Source: Mesostigma viride
Taxonomy: Eukaryota > Streptophyta > Mesostigmatophyceae > Mesostigmatales > Mesostigmataceae
Direction: 5' to 3'
Assembly (NCBI GenBank): GCA_009746045.1
Contig: RPFO01000175.1
Location: 5,603,414 to 5,667,413 of the forward strand
Length of the DNA: 64,000 nucleotides
Shown here: positions 43,725 to 55,800 of the stretch, one piece after another
Layout: the number at the start of each line of letters is the position of its first letter
How positions within the stretch are numbered: position 1 is the stretch's first letter
Made by a program: the position numbers and the translations under genes
The notes under the pieces: generated by a model
Databases searched by the model: none
Told to the model about the DNA's origin: nothing
Seen by the model: only the letters and a program-made list of their open reading frames with translations

Positions 43725-44642
43725 TTACTGAGGTACTGCCTTCTCCCACAGCCTCGAGGGATTGGGCCATCTGCTGGGTGCCTTCTGGGGAATGAGCTGC
43801 GGGCGCTCCACGCTCATTTCCATGTTATCGAAAAGCATGGACACCACCGGCTTGCCGTACAGGATGGCCCCCAGGGCATCATCTGCGGGCTGAGGCTGCG
43901 CCTCCTTGTGAGGCCGGTGCCCGTGGTCTCTGCTACAGCATTTCTCGGCGGGCACGTGCTCGTCCTTTAGCCTGGCAACCGTCACAGGCTTGACAAATCG
44001 GATGTTTGATTTGATAGCACAGGAGTACTTCAGCATTTCCGGAAAGGCCGCGGTGAAACCGCTGAAGCTGGGTAGAGACATGTTCAGCTTCGGTCCCTTA
44101 TTGCTAAGTTTTTTACCATCTTCGAAAAACAATGAGGATGGCATCGTGATTTCACATACTGGCGCCGTTGGTGCCATGCGCCCTCCAGCGCTGGATCTGG
44201 ACCGGGAGGCGGAACCAGAGCCGAGCTGTTCACGAATGCCAAGTCGGACTTGAACGTCCGAGAGCTGGCCAGGGCCTTCTTTCTTCTTCTCTGCCCGTAG
44301 CATCTTGAAGCTGGCTAGCCTAGATGGAAGACCACATTCACGAATTCCGTGTACGCGTGCAACGTCCCTGTCCACGAAAACACGACCGGCCCAGGCGCAT
44401 GAGGTAGGAGGGTTCCATACGATGCCTGCTAGAACAACTAGCTCGTCCATCGTGCCGGCAGGGCTACTGTCGTAGTGCGCATAGTACAACCCCCCCAGCG
44501 TGTATCCGAACATGGACACAATCTTGAGCTGCGGTGGAATAAACTCACGGGCTGCTTTAGTTGGCACCAACGTTAGCTGGTACAGGGCTTTGCCGGTAAA
44601 TTTCCATGGCGGCCCACTCTCATAAGGCTCTGTAACTGGCAT
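43725..44642 (-). CDS. NXD1: NEOXANTHIN-DEFICIENT 1 (NXD1) family protein
   Basis: Single exon, 305 residues. The match to plant NXD1 is strong over the N-terminal two thirds: FTGKALYQLTLV, FIPPQLKIVSMFGYTLGGLY, YAHYDSSPAGTMDELVVLAG, IVWNPPTSCAWAGRVFVD, then ARVHGIRECGLPSRLASF. The family C-terminus is also present (YSCAIKSNIRFVKPV and GKPVVSMLFDNMEMSVE). The fold is related to acetoacetate decarboxylases. NXD1 is needed for neoxanthin accumulation in land plants, but its reaction is not established. Here the stretch after KPVTVARLKDEHVPAEKC is poorly conserved. The start Met opens MPVTEPYESGPPWKFTGKAL, as in plants, with no obvious transit peptide. It is divergent from the penicillin-binding-protein gene about 970 bp away. 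Confidence 0.9.
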   Translation of the reverse strand: MPVTEPYESGPPWKFTGKALYQLTLVPTKAAREFIPPQLKIVSMFGYTLGGLYYAHYDSSPAGTMDELVVLAGIVWNPPTSCAWAGRVFVDRDVARVHGIRECGLPSRLASFKMLRAEKKKEGPGQLSDVQVRLGIREQLGSGSASRSRSSAGGRMAPTAPVCEITMPSSLFFEDGKKLSNKGPKLNMSLPSFSGFTAAFPEMLKYSCAIKSNIRFVKPVTVARLKDEHVPAEKCCSRDHGHRPHKEAQPQPADDALGAILYGKPVVSMLFDNMEMSVERPQLIPQKAPSRWPNPSRLWEKAVPQ

Positions 44643-45615
44643 GGTAGGCTAGAACAAAACCACGACAGCTCTTGCCAGCGGCGGTGGCAAATTTCTGCAA
44701 AAATCACAAGATCAGTCAGGTTATCAATTGAGTATGGATATAGCAGGACGTCTTAAATTGAAATTTATACCGCGAGCTGACGGCAACGCAGGAACGCGGG
44801 TGCCTTAATTGCTCAGGAATGCCACAATGCCAATCTCCACAACCTGTTTAACTGTTTTAAGGAGTTATGGGCTGCGTGCGACGAGGAAATCCACTTTTTC
44901 GGACATGACTGCAGCAGCAAGTTGTCGACCTGGACAACCCAGCCTCGATCCAATGCCTTCCCGCCAGTGGCTATCCCCAGTAGTAGTACAAGCCAGTACG
45001 TTCGTCACAGTATGGATCCGTATCCTTGCGAGTGTTGCCCTTCCAATGCAGCTGCCAAGTCATTACCCTCTCCTTCGCAAGCCCCGGATATATGCACACG
45101 TTAAGCGTTGCGCGAGTTGCCGCGTGTCCCAACTCACAAAACCGGCACATTCAATCCTGCATTCAATCGGATTCCCGCGTGAAATTTGTCGAGAGGCGCG
45201 GCGCCACCCCTGCACTCGACCGTTGGAATCTGCCACGACTTTCCAGGTCAACCTGAAGGGTCCTCTGGCGCGCAAAACTTGACTGCGCGCGCTTGACAGC
45301 ACCTACCGCCTGCAGTATGTACAATAGAAGCGCTACCATACAGTAAAAGAGCCCTTAGCCCGGGCGTCACGACGTGCTTTGAAAACAAATTGCACGCAAC
45401 AGGGATCGACGTATTTATTGGACTGCTGCGTTTCCACCTTTTCGGCCGTTTTCGTATTTCAATATGCCTCACTGGATGGTTTCAGTAAGGATGGTCTGAA
45501 ATATGTCATGGGGTTCTTCATGCCCGGTAGCTTTCGCCTGTCCAGTCTTTCAGCGTGCTGGGTCGTGGTCGTTATTTCAAAATAGTGAATTCCTGCACTA
45601 GCATAATCTGCAGAA
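44643..45615. promoter_or_regulatory. Divergent intergenic region, NXD1 / penicillin-binding protein
   Basis: About 970 bp between the two start codons. A plus-strand frame at 44809-45282 has an Arg/Ser-rich, transit-peptide-like start, but nothing joins it to a gene. No core promoter motif can be assigned. Confidence 0.4.
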
Positions 45616-48395
45616 GTGCGTCGGATGAGCCCGACTATGCCAGGCATTTTCGATCCCGCGAAATGTGCAGCGCCAGGTTTCAGCATGTCATGCCAACTGG
45701 CGGCATCCATGTGTGTTACGAGTATTAGTTGTGGGAATTGGTCTGTAGCGCGACGCAGCCCGTCCGGCCTGCTTCGCAGGCATGCCTATCGGACGTATGA
45801 CCGGCGAAATAGCTGGTCAACCCGTCCTCTTGCAACGTCCTGTACATTTTCGCAAGAAGGCTTGAAGGGAGAACTGGCGGGTACTGCACAAGTGCTAAAC
45901 TGGAACCAGTTGGATCTCAATCGTCCCCTGCCCAAGCATGCCGTGCGCGTATCGGCCTCGCTCGGCGGGGCAGGCCCTGATAACAACTCCGGGTAAGACA
46001 CGTCGCCTGGGATTACGATGGATGCCATCAGCACGAGGGAAATGGCTGTTGCTTGTCGGCTTGCGGCAACTTCGTCTGCATGGTGAACTATCCACACGGC
46101 TTGGTTTTGTTTTCTGCCCGTAATATCATTTCCCGATGGCTGGATTGAAATGCAAACGTGTCTTTCAACTCATGAGGAAATCGGAGACGTACATGCTCGT
46201 TCTTAGGCGCTAGAATCATGAGGCTGAGTAAATCATGTGAGAATCAGGAGTTTCCAGTACATGTATATACCCTCCCTACGTAAGGTGCCCTGTTTCTTTT
46301 TTCCGGACAAGTTCCATTCCTGTCGCCGATTTCAAAATTTTTGCTTGAGAACTGCAGCTGCTGTATAAGGAGATTTTTGTTTATTTCGCTTTCAAACCAC
46401 CTGGGCATTGGTCAGGCCTCCCAGCACCGTCAAGGCCGGCGCCAACTGGAGCACCTTCCTGGGTGGCATCTTCATTGGCACCAGCATCATGGCGTGGTGG
46501 ATGGTCAAGTCGACGCTGCCGCCCGACTTCCAGGCGCGTCTGCGCAAGTTCCTCGCCGACCCGCACAAGGGGGACCTGCTGGGGGGGGAGAACTTTGGCA
46601 GCACCAAGGTGAGCCGTGGGGGGAGGGGAAAGCTGTGTCCGAGTTTAACCGAGTTGAGTGGAGTGGGGAGAGAGACGTACCAAGGTGAGTCAAATGGGAG
46701 GAAACATGGACAATGGGGTTGCCTTGCGAAGCCGTCGCGAGGTGTGCCGCAGGGGGAAGTCTACTTGCAGTGAGTGCAGGTGGGACCAAGGCAGTGAAGA
46801 ACAGCTTTTTGAAAACAAAGTGGAAGGATGATGACAACAACTGCGCTGGTACAACGGCTTCTCGCTGTTGGATATCAATTTATTGCCTCCCAGGACTAGG
46901 CTTCGCGAAAGCCACCCCTCGGTAGTTTCGCGCCCCTGAGCGGGAGTTCCCCTCGGCGTGGCGGTTCGTGGCAGTTCCCAAGTGGGTCGCTTTCCCAAGT
47001 TCTAGGAATGGAGTTCACATACTCACCTGCTCGATAGCAAAAGGGGGTCACTATGGGAACGCAGTGGCTTGGTTGCGAGGGTGGTGGTGGCCATGGTGTT
47101 TCCTGCATTCTGAGCATGTGGCGTTTGCGCCTTTGGCATTGCACATGTCACAAAGTATGCGCACACGTCCCTCCCTCCCTCCCTCCCTCCCTCCCTCCCT
47201 CCCTCCCTCCTCCCTCCCCCTCCCTCCCTCCTCCCTCCCTCCCTCCCCCTCCCTCCCTCCTCCTCCTCCCTCCCTCCCTCCCTCCTCCCTCCCTCCCTCC
47301 CTCCCTCCCTCCCTCCTCCCTCCTCCCTCCCTCCCTCCCTCCCTCCCTCCCTCCTCCCTCCCTCCCTCCCTCCTCCCTCCTCCCTCCCTCCCTCCCTCCC
47401 TCCCTCCCTCCCTCCCTCCCTCCTCCCTCCTCCCTCCCTCCCTCCCTCCTCCCTCCCTCCCTCCTCCCTCCCTCCTCCCTCCCTCCCTCCTCCCTCCCTC
47501 CCTCCCTCCCTCCCTCCCTCCCTCCCTCCCTCCCTCCCTCCCTCCCTCCTCCCTCCCTCCTCCTCCCTCCGTCCCTCCCTCCCTCCGTCCCTCCCTCCCT
47601 CCCTCCCTCCCTCCGTCCCTCCCTCCCTCCCTCCCTCCGTCCCTCCCTCCCTCCCTCCCTCCCTCCCTCCCTCCCTCCCTCCTCCCTCCCTCCCTCCCTC
47701 CCTCCCTCCCTCCCTCCCTCCCTCCCCCTCCCCCTCCCTCCCTCCCTCCCTCCCTCCCTCCTCCCTCCCTCCCTCCCTCCTCCTCCCTCCCTCCTCCCTC
47801 CCTCCCTCCCTCCCTCCCTCCCTCCCTCCCTCCCTCCCTCCCTCCCTCCCTCCCTCCCTCCTCCCTCCCTCCCTCCTCCCTCCTCCTCCCTCCCTCCCTC
47901 CCTCCCTCCCTCCTCCCTCCCTCCCTCCCTCCCTCCCTCCTCCCTCCCTCCCTCCCTCCCTCCCTCCCTCCTCCCTCCCTCCCTCCCTCCTCCCCCTCCC
48001 TCCCTCCGTCCCTCCCTCCCTCCCTCCCTCCGTCCCTCCCTCCCTCCCTCCCTCCCTCCTCCCTCCCTCCCTCCCTCCCTCCCTCCCTCCCTCCTCCCCT
48101 CCCTCCCTCCCTCCCTCCCTCCCTCCTCCCTCCCTCCCTCCCTCCCTCCCTCCTCCTCCCTCCTCCCTCCCTCCCTCCCTCCCTCCCTCCCTCCCCCTCC
48201 CTCCCTCCCTCCCTCCCTCCCTCCCTCCCTCCTCCCTCCCTCCCTCCCTCCCTCCCTCCCTCCCTCCCTCCCTCCCTCCCTCCCTCCTCCCTCCCTCCCT
48301 CCCTCCTCCCTCCCTCCCTCCTCCCTCCCTTCCCCCCCCCCCCCCTTCGCCCGCTCTCTCTCCTCTCTCTCTCTCTCTTCCCCCTTCTCTCTCTC

Positions 48396-48426
<31 letters not shown>

Positions 48427-51400
48427 ACACACTTGTTGCACAACACACACACACACACACACGCACACACACACATACACACACGCACGCACACACACAC
48501 ACACACACACACACCGTTTCACCCATCCTCCTACCCACTTCTGCCGCCTGTCGCCCCCATACCGCAGCTGTACGACTGCGAAGGGCGGCTTATCACCACG
48601 CTGCAGGACATGGACAAGAAGGCACCCGTGCGCATCCAGAAGATGTCGCACCACATGTGGAAGGTGCGGGGAGGGTTCTACTCTGGTGTTTGTATGAGAG
48701 GAGTGAGAAATGTCACACCACATTCGGCAGTTGGGGGGTGTTCTGGAACCACGTGTGGAAGTTGGGTGACACTGGTAGTATTACCTTCTTCATGGTAGGA
48801 TCGAGCGATGCCGCACCACATAATGAAAGTGTGTGGCTTAGCTATCGTTGGTGGTAGGACTACGGCATGCCACTCTCCGGTCTAAGGTGGGTGCCACACT
48901 CATGATGCTGGCAGTCGCACCACCTGCGGAAGCTCGGAGGGCCGGGGCCATTCTCCTCATTGCTGGAAGAATACGATATTCTGCGTGACATGTTGAATGG
49001 GAGCCATGTTCAGCACCTTTGGTGTGCCGATAAAAATAAGAACTGCTGCATCTCATGTTAAAGATGCTGTTAGTTTTCAGAAATGCTTGTGGTAGGATCG
49101 CTGGGCTTTTTTGCGCTGCGTCCGGCATGTGTGCAACTACGGAAGCCTAGTGCATCAGCACGTTGTTGTTGTGCTGTATGTGTTGGTTTGCATGGTTTCC
49201 CGTCCCTTCTGGGCTAGGCTTCCCTGGCTCTAGGACGCCATTCTCCTTGAACCCACCAATCTCATACCCGCTATCCCTGCCCCCCATCTCGCGTCTGCTA
49301 TACCTGGCAGGCGGTGGTGGCATCGGAGGACAAGAACTTTTTCAAGCACGCGGGGGTGGACCCTTATGCGGTGGTACGGCACACACACACACACACACTC
49401 CCTGCTGCTTTGCTCTCACTCGTTCACATGCGATTTTCTGGTTGATCACACGAGCTGTTCTGTGTCGATCTGACCAGTGGTTTCTTGGAAGAGCAAACAG
49501 GTGCTATGGTTTGTTCCCTCGCACCAAGCTGAAGGGCCCCTCGAAATTCCTGGTAGTTTTGATGCTATTTTGAGGCCGATCACTTTCCTGCCTATCTGGC
49601 CCTGTGAGAAGATTTTCTGTGATGACTGCTGGCGAACCTCTTGCTTCTTTTTGCCAATCAGCTGCCCGATGACTGGCTTGTACACTGGCCACGGTGATGG
49701 GAGTGGGCTGGGAAGCTGTAGGGCCCATGAAGATTGATAACTAGCTCGTATTGTAGGGCGCATCTAACATTTTGCCTAGCTGTGATACAGAGGCTTGGTG
49801 AAAGAGATGCTGTATGAGCGGAATTCAGCTGCTTTTCCTCCCCACTGCTCGCTTGAACCATCTCATGCCATCCCCCCAGCCCTTGTCCTCAGCTCGGCCA
49901 ACATCATACTACCCACCTGAACCTACCCTCCGTTCCCTTCGCTCGTTCCTTGCCAGCCAGCCCGATGCCGCGTGGAAAACCTAGCCATGCGTTTGCTTGA
50001 TGGGACAAAATCTTATCGTAGTGCCACCACCCGCTTGCTGGGCCAAGCCTGCTTACACTGTGCAAAAACGCGTGCACAGGCTTGACTTTCTCGCGCGTGT
50101 TTTGCCCTCGCATCGTGTTCTCGCATCAAGCTGTCACGCACACATGACCTCGCGCCACCCCCTACTTGGCGCTTCTCGCACTGCTCTTGCCCCACAGTCC
50201 CGCACTTGGCAAAGCCAGCGTTAATCTTGGTTACCTGGTGGCCATACCTGCCCTCTGCATGCCCCTTGCACCGCTGCCTTTATTCCATCGCGCGTTCTTG
50301 TCCCATACCCACCTCGACTCTCATCATCCTGATTCTCATTCTTGTCGCCCACCCTCCGTTCTTGTTGCCCCCACCTCTCCATGCGTGTCGCCCCTCCGTA
50401 TTGGCCCACCTTTATTTCTCATGTTCTGAATGTCCTCTTTGACGGTGTTTTGAATTCAAATTCAAAATCTTTTTCCCTTCACCTCGTGCCCTTCTTCCTT
50501 GCTGCTCCTCCCCAGCTGCGCACCATCATCACGGCGCTCCGGCTGCGGTCCGTCACCGACACGGGCGGCGGCAGCACACTCACACAGCAGCTGGTAGGGG
50601 GCCAAAGTCTTGCTTCACTCATCTGCCGTGCGTGTGTGACCTTGTATCGATAACGCGGCTGCTGACAGGGGGCCAGTGTCATGCCGCAGTTGCATGCCTG
50701 GCATGGTAGTTGCGTGGCAACCGCTGTCCCAGGTGGTTGTGAGTCCAAACTTGTTGTGTGCCACAGACCAAACCGCAGGTGGTTGTGAGTCCAAACTTGT
50801 AGTGTGCCACAGACCAAACCGCAGGTGGTTGTGAGTACAAACTTGTAGTGTGCCACAGACCAAACCGCAGGTGGTTGTGAGTACAAACTTGTAGTGTGCC
50901 AGTGCCACATTATCCACCACGCAGCGCATCCTACAGTGATGTGCTGTGGTATCTCGTGCCTGTGGGGATAGTATAGTGCACGGCTGATTCAAAGCACACA
51001 CAGTTTAGCAATGCAGCAGTCAAAGTCTATTCTTAGCTGCTATCGCACCACATTGCATCGAGCAGCAGGCGTGGGAGGAGGAATGGCATGCCCGTTTGCT
51101 GGACTGCCTTTTTATGGATGGCGCCTGCTTTCTTTGGGCCTGCTGTAGCCTGCCCAAGAACCGGCAACACCCCTCGCCTTGGAAATAGCATCATTTAGTG
51201 ATAAACTACGTGCATTCTATTAATGAAAGATAAACTAAATGAGCTAAATGGAAGGTAAGATGTCAGGGAAAGGACAGAAGGGGAGGAAGGAGCAGGGGCG
51301 GATGCAAGTGCGAGAAAATAGTCTTCTTTGATTCCCATCGCATGGTTGTGAATGGGCTATTTAAAGATGCCCAAGCCCCCAGGCAACGTAAGGATTTACG

Positions 51401-52846
51401 TGCTTTGCCAGGTATGTTACATGGCCAAACAGAGGCTGTCAGAAACGACAACAGCTTGCCCGTACCGCTAGTAGCATTTCCGTCCGTCGCTGTTTTTGCT
51501 TGGCTACCCAAAACCCTAGACCCTCACCCCTACACCCTGTTCTGTGTTGATCATTGTGTGTAGGCTTGCTGCTCAGACGGTCGCGTGGAGCCCCATTACT
51601 ACAATGGCTCGCTTGGTGCCCAAACGAATTTCCGCGAATTTTGTATTTTGTATTAATGCACGCGTTGAATATGTCGATGCACTTGTGATGACCTCCCCCC
51701 TGCAGGTCAAGAACTACTTCTTGTCGGACGAGCGCACGCTGCGCCGCAAACTGGTGGAGATGCTGCTGGCCATCATGCTTGACCGGCAGCTGGACAAGTG
51801 GGTGATGGGAAGGGACGGGCCATTATGATTGTGGGTAATGCCAGAGGGTAGCCGTGGTTGATTGACCGCCAGCTGGGCATCTGGGGGTCGGAGACGTGTG
51901 CCTCTCTATGTATGTTCCGCGTCACAGCAGGTATTGTAATGTCAGTGGGTACATCTTTCTGGTTTCACTGACAGCTGGACAAAGGAGCCGATCTTGTTGG
52001 ACTAACCCCATCCAGATGTAGACAAATCTTTACCAATCTTTTGTTGGTAAATGCCAGCAGGTGTGCCAGCAGGTTGTTGGTAATTTGTGCTTGGTTGTTT
52101 TATACACTCTCCGGCCGCGCCTGTACCTCGGGTCCTCGACTCTCTCTGGGTGTCCCCTGGTGTCGACCCCACCCTGGTCTATGCAACTCCCTTTTTCCTA
52201 AATCCCCTCCTCCCCCTCCCTTCCCCCTCCTGCCCCCCCATTTTCCCTTATCTGTTTTCTCCCTCCCATGCGTTACCACTTCTATCGTGCCCACTCCACC
52301 CCCCAGCACTTCCCATCTGCCCATCGGCCCTCACGCCATACCCCGTGCCCATTATCCCCCCCCCCCCCCCCCCCCCCCCCCCGGCCCCCAGGTGGACCAT
52401 CCTGGAGCTGTACCTGAACAAGGCATACTGGGGCCACGGCGCATACGGCATCGAGGCCGCGGCCGAGAAGTGAGCCATTAACGACCAGCATGATGGTGTA
52501 TAGTTAGATCTCCTTCACTACGAACATACTTTTCTTGTAGTAGTATTCGATCGATCAAACATCTGGTCCCGTTGGGAGACGTGAGCAAGGGGATGGGGAG
52601 TGCGTAGGCCTGCGGGGATACGTGCGTGCTTTCTTGGCGAGTGGCAGGGCCGCTTTGTTGGGTGGGCGCGCCCCCGCATGTGCCCGTGCTCTAGTTGCTG
52701 GAAAGCACCGCACAGCTTTGCAAGCTTAACGTGTTGTGCGGTTGCTGAAAGTAGCTCACTGGGTGTACCTTCCCCCATGCCTGTGTGTGTCTGTTGTTGC
52801 CTCTCGGGATATGTCACATGATGTGGCGTTGCCCTTAGCATGTACG

Positions 52847-52879
<33 letters not shown>

Positions 52880-55800
52880 CCCCGCCCCCGGGTAACTTAA
52901 GCAAGCTGCCTCATACGTACAAAACATCGCGTGGTATGGTGTGCCCCCCCCCCCCCCCCCCCCCCCCTCGCCCCCGCCCCCGGGTAACTTAAGCAAGCTG
53001 CCTCATACGTACAAAACATCTCGTGCGCCCCCTGCCCCCCGCCGCCCCGCCCCCCGCCCCCTGCCAAACCCCGCCAACCCCGCAACCCCACCAGGTACTT
53101 TGGCAAGCTGCCCGCCGACCTGAGCCTGGACGAATCATCGCTGCTGGCCGGCATACTGCCCTCCCCTGAGAACCTGTCACCGGTGAGTCCTTACTGGATG
53201 GGTGAAATTTCAACTAAAGGCTGGCATGCTTACTATCTACTGCAGCTTGCCTGCCTTCTCATGTGTGGGCTACCCATGATTTGTGGTTAAGTTGTGATCA
53301 GAGGACCCACATCATGCTGTGCATATGGGTTGTGCTGGGAATATGGCCCCAGATGGGCCGTGATGGCATGCTCGCAGCGTTCATTCGTACCTTGATGCAT
53401 GTGCCCCCGTTGGGAACGTCATGGGGGTGCAAGCTGCTTGAGGAGATACCCTCTATCCCTTCCTATATGCTCCCCCCATCCCCCATCCCCCATCCCCCAT
53501 CCCTTCATATATGCTCCCCCCACCCCCCATCCCTTCATATATGCTCCCCCCATCCCCCATCCCTTCATATATGCTCCCCCCATCCCTTCATATATGCTCC
53601 CCCCACCCCCCATCCCTTCATATATGCTCCCCCCATCCCCCATCCCTTCATAGATGTTCCCTTCATATACACTCCCTTACTATACACAATGGGCTCATGG
53701 CCATGTTTAGCTAGATGTTTGGCTGGGATTCTTACCCTTGTTAACAGTGATGTCCAGCCATCTAGCTAGGTGGGACGCATACTTTGTTTCGAGTGATCCT
53801 CCACCGTTCCATTTGTTGGAAGCGAATACCCTGTGTTTAGTCCCTGGTGCGAATACCCTGTGCCTGCTCCACATGCTCGCGGTTCCTCCCTGCCCTGCCC
53901 CAGTTCCAATCCAAGGAGAAGGCGCTCGCCTCGCGCAAGGTGGTGCTCAACCGCATGGTAGAGGCGGGCTACGTGACGGTACGTACTACTTTGGGGAGCA
54001 GGACTGATGACGGCTCAGCATGGTGTGGCAACACAATTACCTGCACATGGTGTGGCAGCACACCTACGTCTATCTCGCAACAGGTCGGTTCCAAGCCGCT
54101 GCTGCCTCGGGGTACAGGATCTGCAAGGAATCTGTGGCAGGCATAGCAGCAGGAGCAGGAAGGTGTAGCGCCCATAACCACTACGTTCTTGGAAGACCTG
54201 ACGTATCCGCGATGCAGCACCGATAGCCAATGCATACCTGTCAGGCTAGGAAACAGTTCTGACATTATTTTCGCGAGCCAAAGTCGAGTACTGCCGTGGT
54301 TGCGTAGGGCAAGGCAGGCACATGGCACGCCATTGGCGCACGCTTGTTGCAATGCCAATAGCAAGCATTGTCTTGTGATGTCTCAATCCTAATCAAACCG
54401 TGCAAATAATGGTTGTATATTGGTCATTGGCTGGCTACCTAGCAAACCTTGGCCATGGCGCGGTTCTGCCTGTTTCCCACCCCACGTCTTTGTTGATGCT
54501 GATGCGGCGCTTTCTTCACTGTGAGGCGTGCGGCAACATATTGTGGCCCTATGCGGCGGCGCTGAGGGTTGTGGCAACATGTTGTGGCCTCACGCGCGCT
54601 ATTGTGGCCCTATGCGGCGGCGCGCTCTTGTGGCCCCGCACGCGCTCTTGTGGCAGCATGTGGCGGCGCTCACTCTTTTGGCAGCATGTGGCGGTGCTCA
54701 CTCTTTTGCTGCTGCCACGGTCCTGTGGACACCATCTTGCCCTTGTCCCTCTGGCGCATTGTTCATGTGGCGGATGGCAGAGGAAAGAGGCGGCGGAGGC
54801 AGCGGATGCCCCCCTCAACCTTGCCACGTTCCGGGAGGTCCCGTACCGCGCACCCTACTTTGTGGACGAGGCAAGTACTGATGGCTGGGTCCGTGTTGTG
54901 GCCATGATGTTGGGTCAACGTCGTGCTCTAAGGAGGGTGCTATGATGTGGACGAGGCGAGTACCTGACGGTGATGATGATGGTGATGATGACGATGGTAA
55001 TGGAGGATGAGGGATGAAAAGGTGTAGTGAGGTATTTGGCTAGTGCTTCACAGATGTTACGGTCGTCTTCCCTTGGAAGTAAACGAAATGGGTTTTTGTG
55101 TTTGTGAAAGAGAGCATGCCCTGTTCACCACTCATAGCACTGCCCCTTCTGAGAAGCCACAGCACTGCCCCTTCTTAGAAGTCATAGCACTGCCCCTTCT
55201 TAGAAGTCATAGCACTGCCCCTTCTTAGAAGTCATAGCACTGCCCCTTCTTAGAAGTCATACACTGCCCCTTCCTAGAAGTCATAGCACTGCCCCTTCTT
55301 AGAAGTCATAGCACTGCCCCTTCTTAGAAGTCATAGCACTGCCCCTTCTTGGAAGTCATAGCACTGCCCCTTCTTAGAAGCCATAGCACTGCCCCTTCTT
55401 AGAAGTCATAGCACTGCCCCTTCTTGGAAGTCATAGCACTGCCCCTTCTTAGAAGCCATAGCACTGCCCCTTCTTAGAAGTCATAGCACTGCCCCTTCTT
55501 AGAAGTCATAGCACTGCCCTTTCTTAGAAGTCATAGCACTGCCCCTTCTTAGAAGTCATAGCACTGCCCCTTCCTAGAAGTCATAGCACTGCCCCTTCTT
55601 AGAAGTCATAGCACTGCCCCTTCTTAGAAGCCATAGCACTGCCCCTTCTTAGAAGTCATAGCCGTGTCCCGGATGTTATTAGCCCTGGTCCTCCCAGGGA
55701 TCCCGTGCGGGAGCTACCGCGGCTGCACGCCTAACCTGATGCGCACAGGCATGTCATCTAGCCAGTTGACTTGTTCCTGGTAGATGTGTCATCCAGTGAC

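Noticed and set aside
44809..45282. 157-codon plus-strand frame with a transit-peptide-like start, considered as exon 1 of the penicillin-binding-protein gene
   Set aside because: The frame at 45616-45992 ends in a GTAAGA donor whose phase fits exon 2 exactly and lies closer. No donor joining the upstream frame in phase was found.
47051..48857. Very long open frames rich in Pro/Ser/Leu (+) and Gly/Arg/Glu (-)
   Set aside because: They arise from the CCCT/CCT tract, which is open in several frames on both strands.
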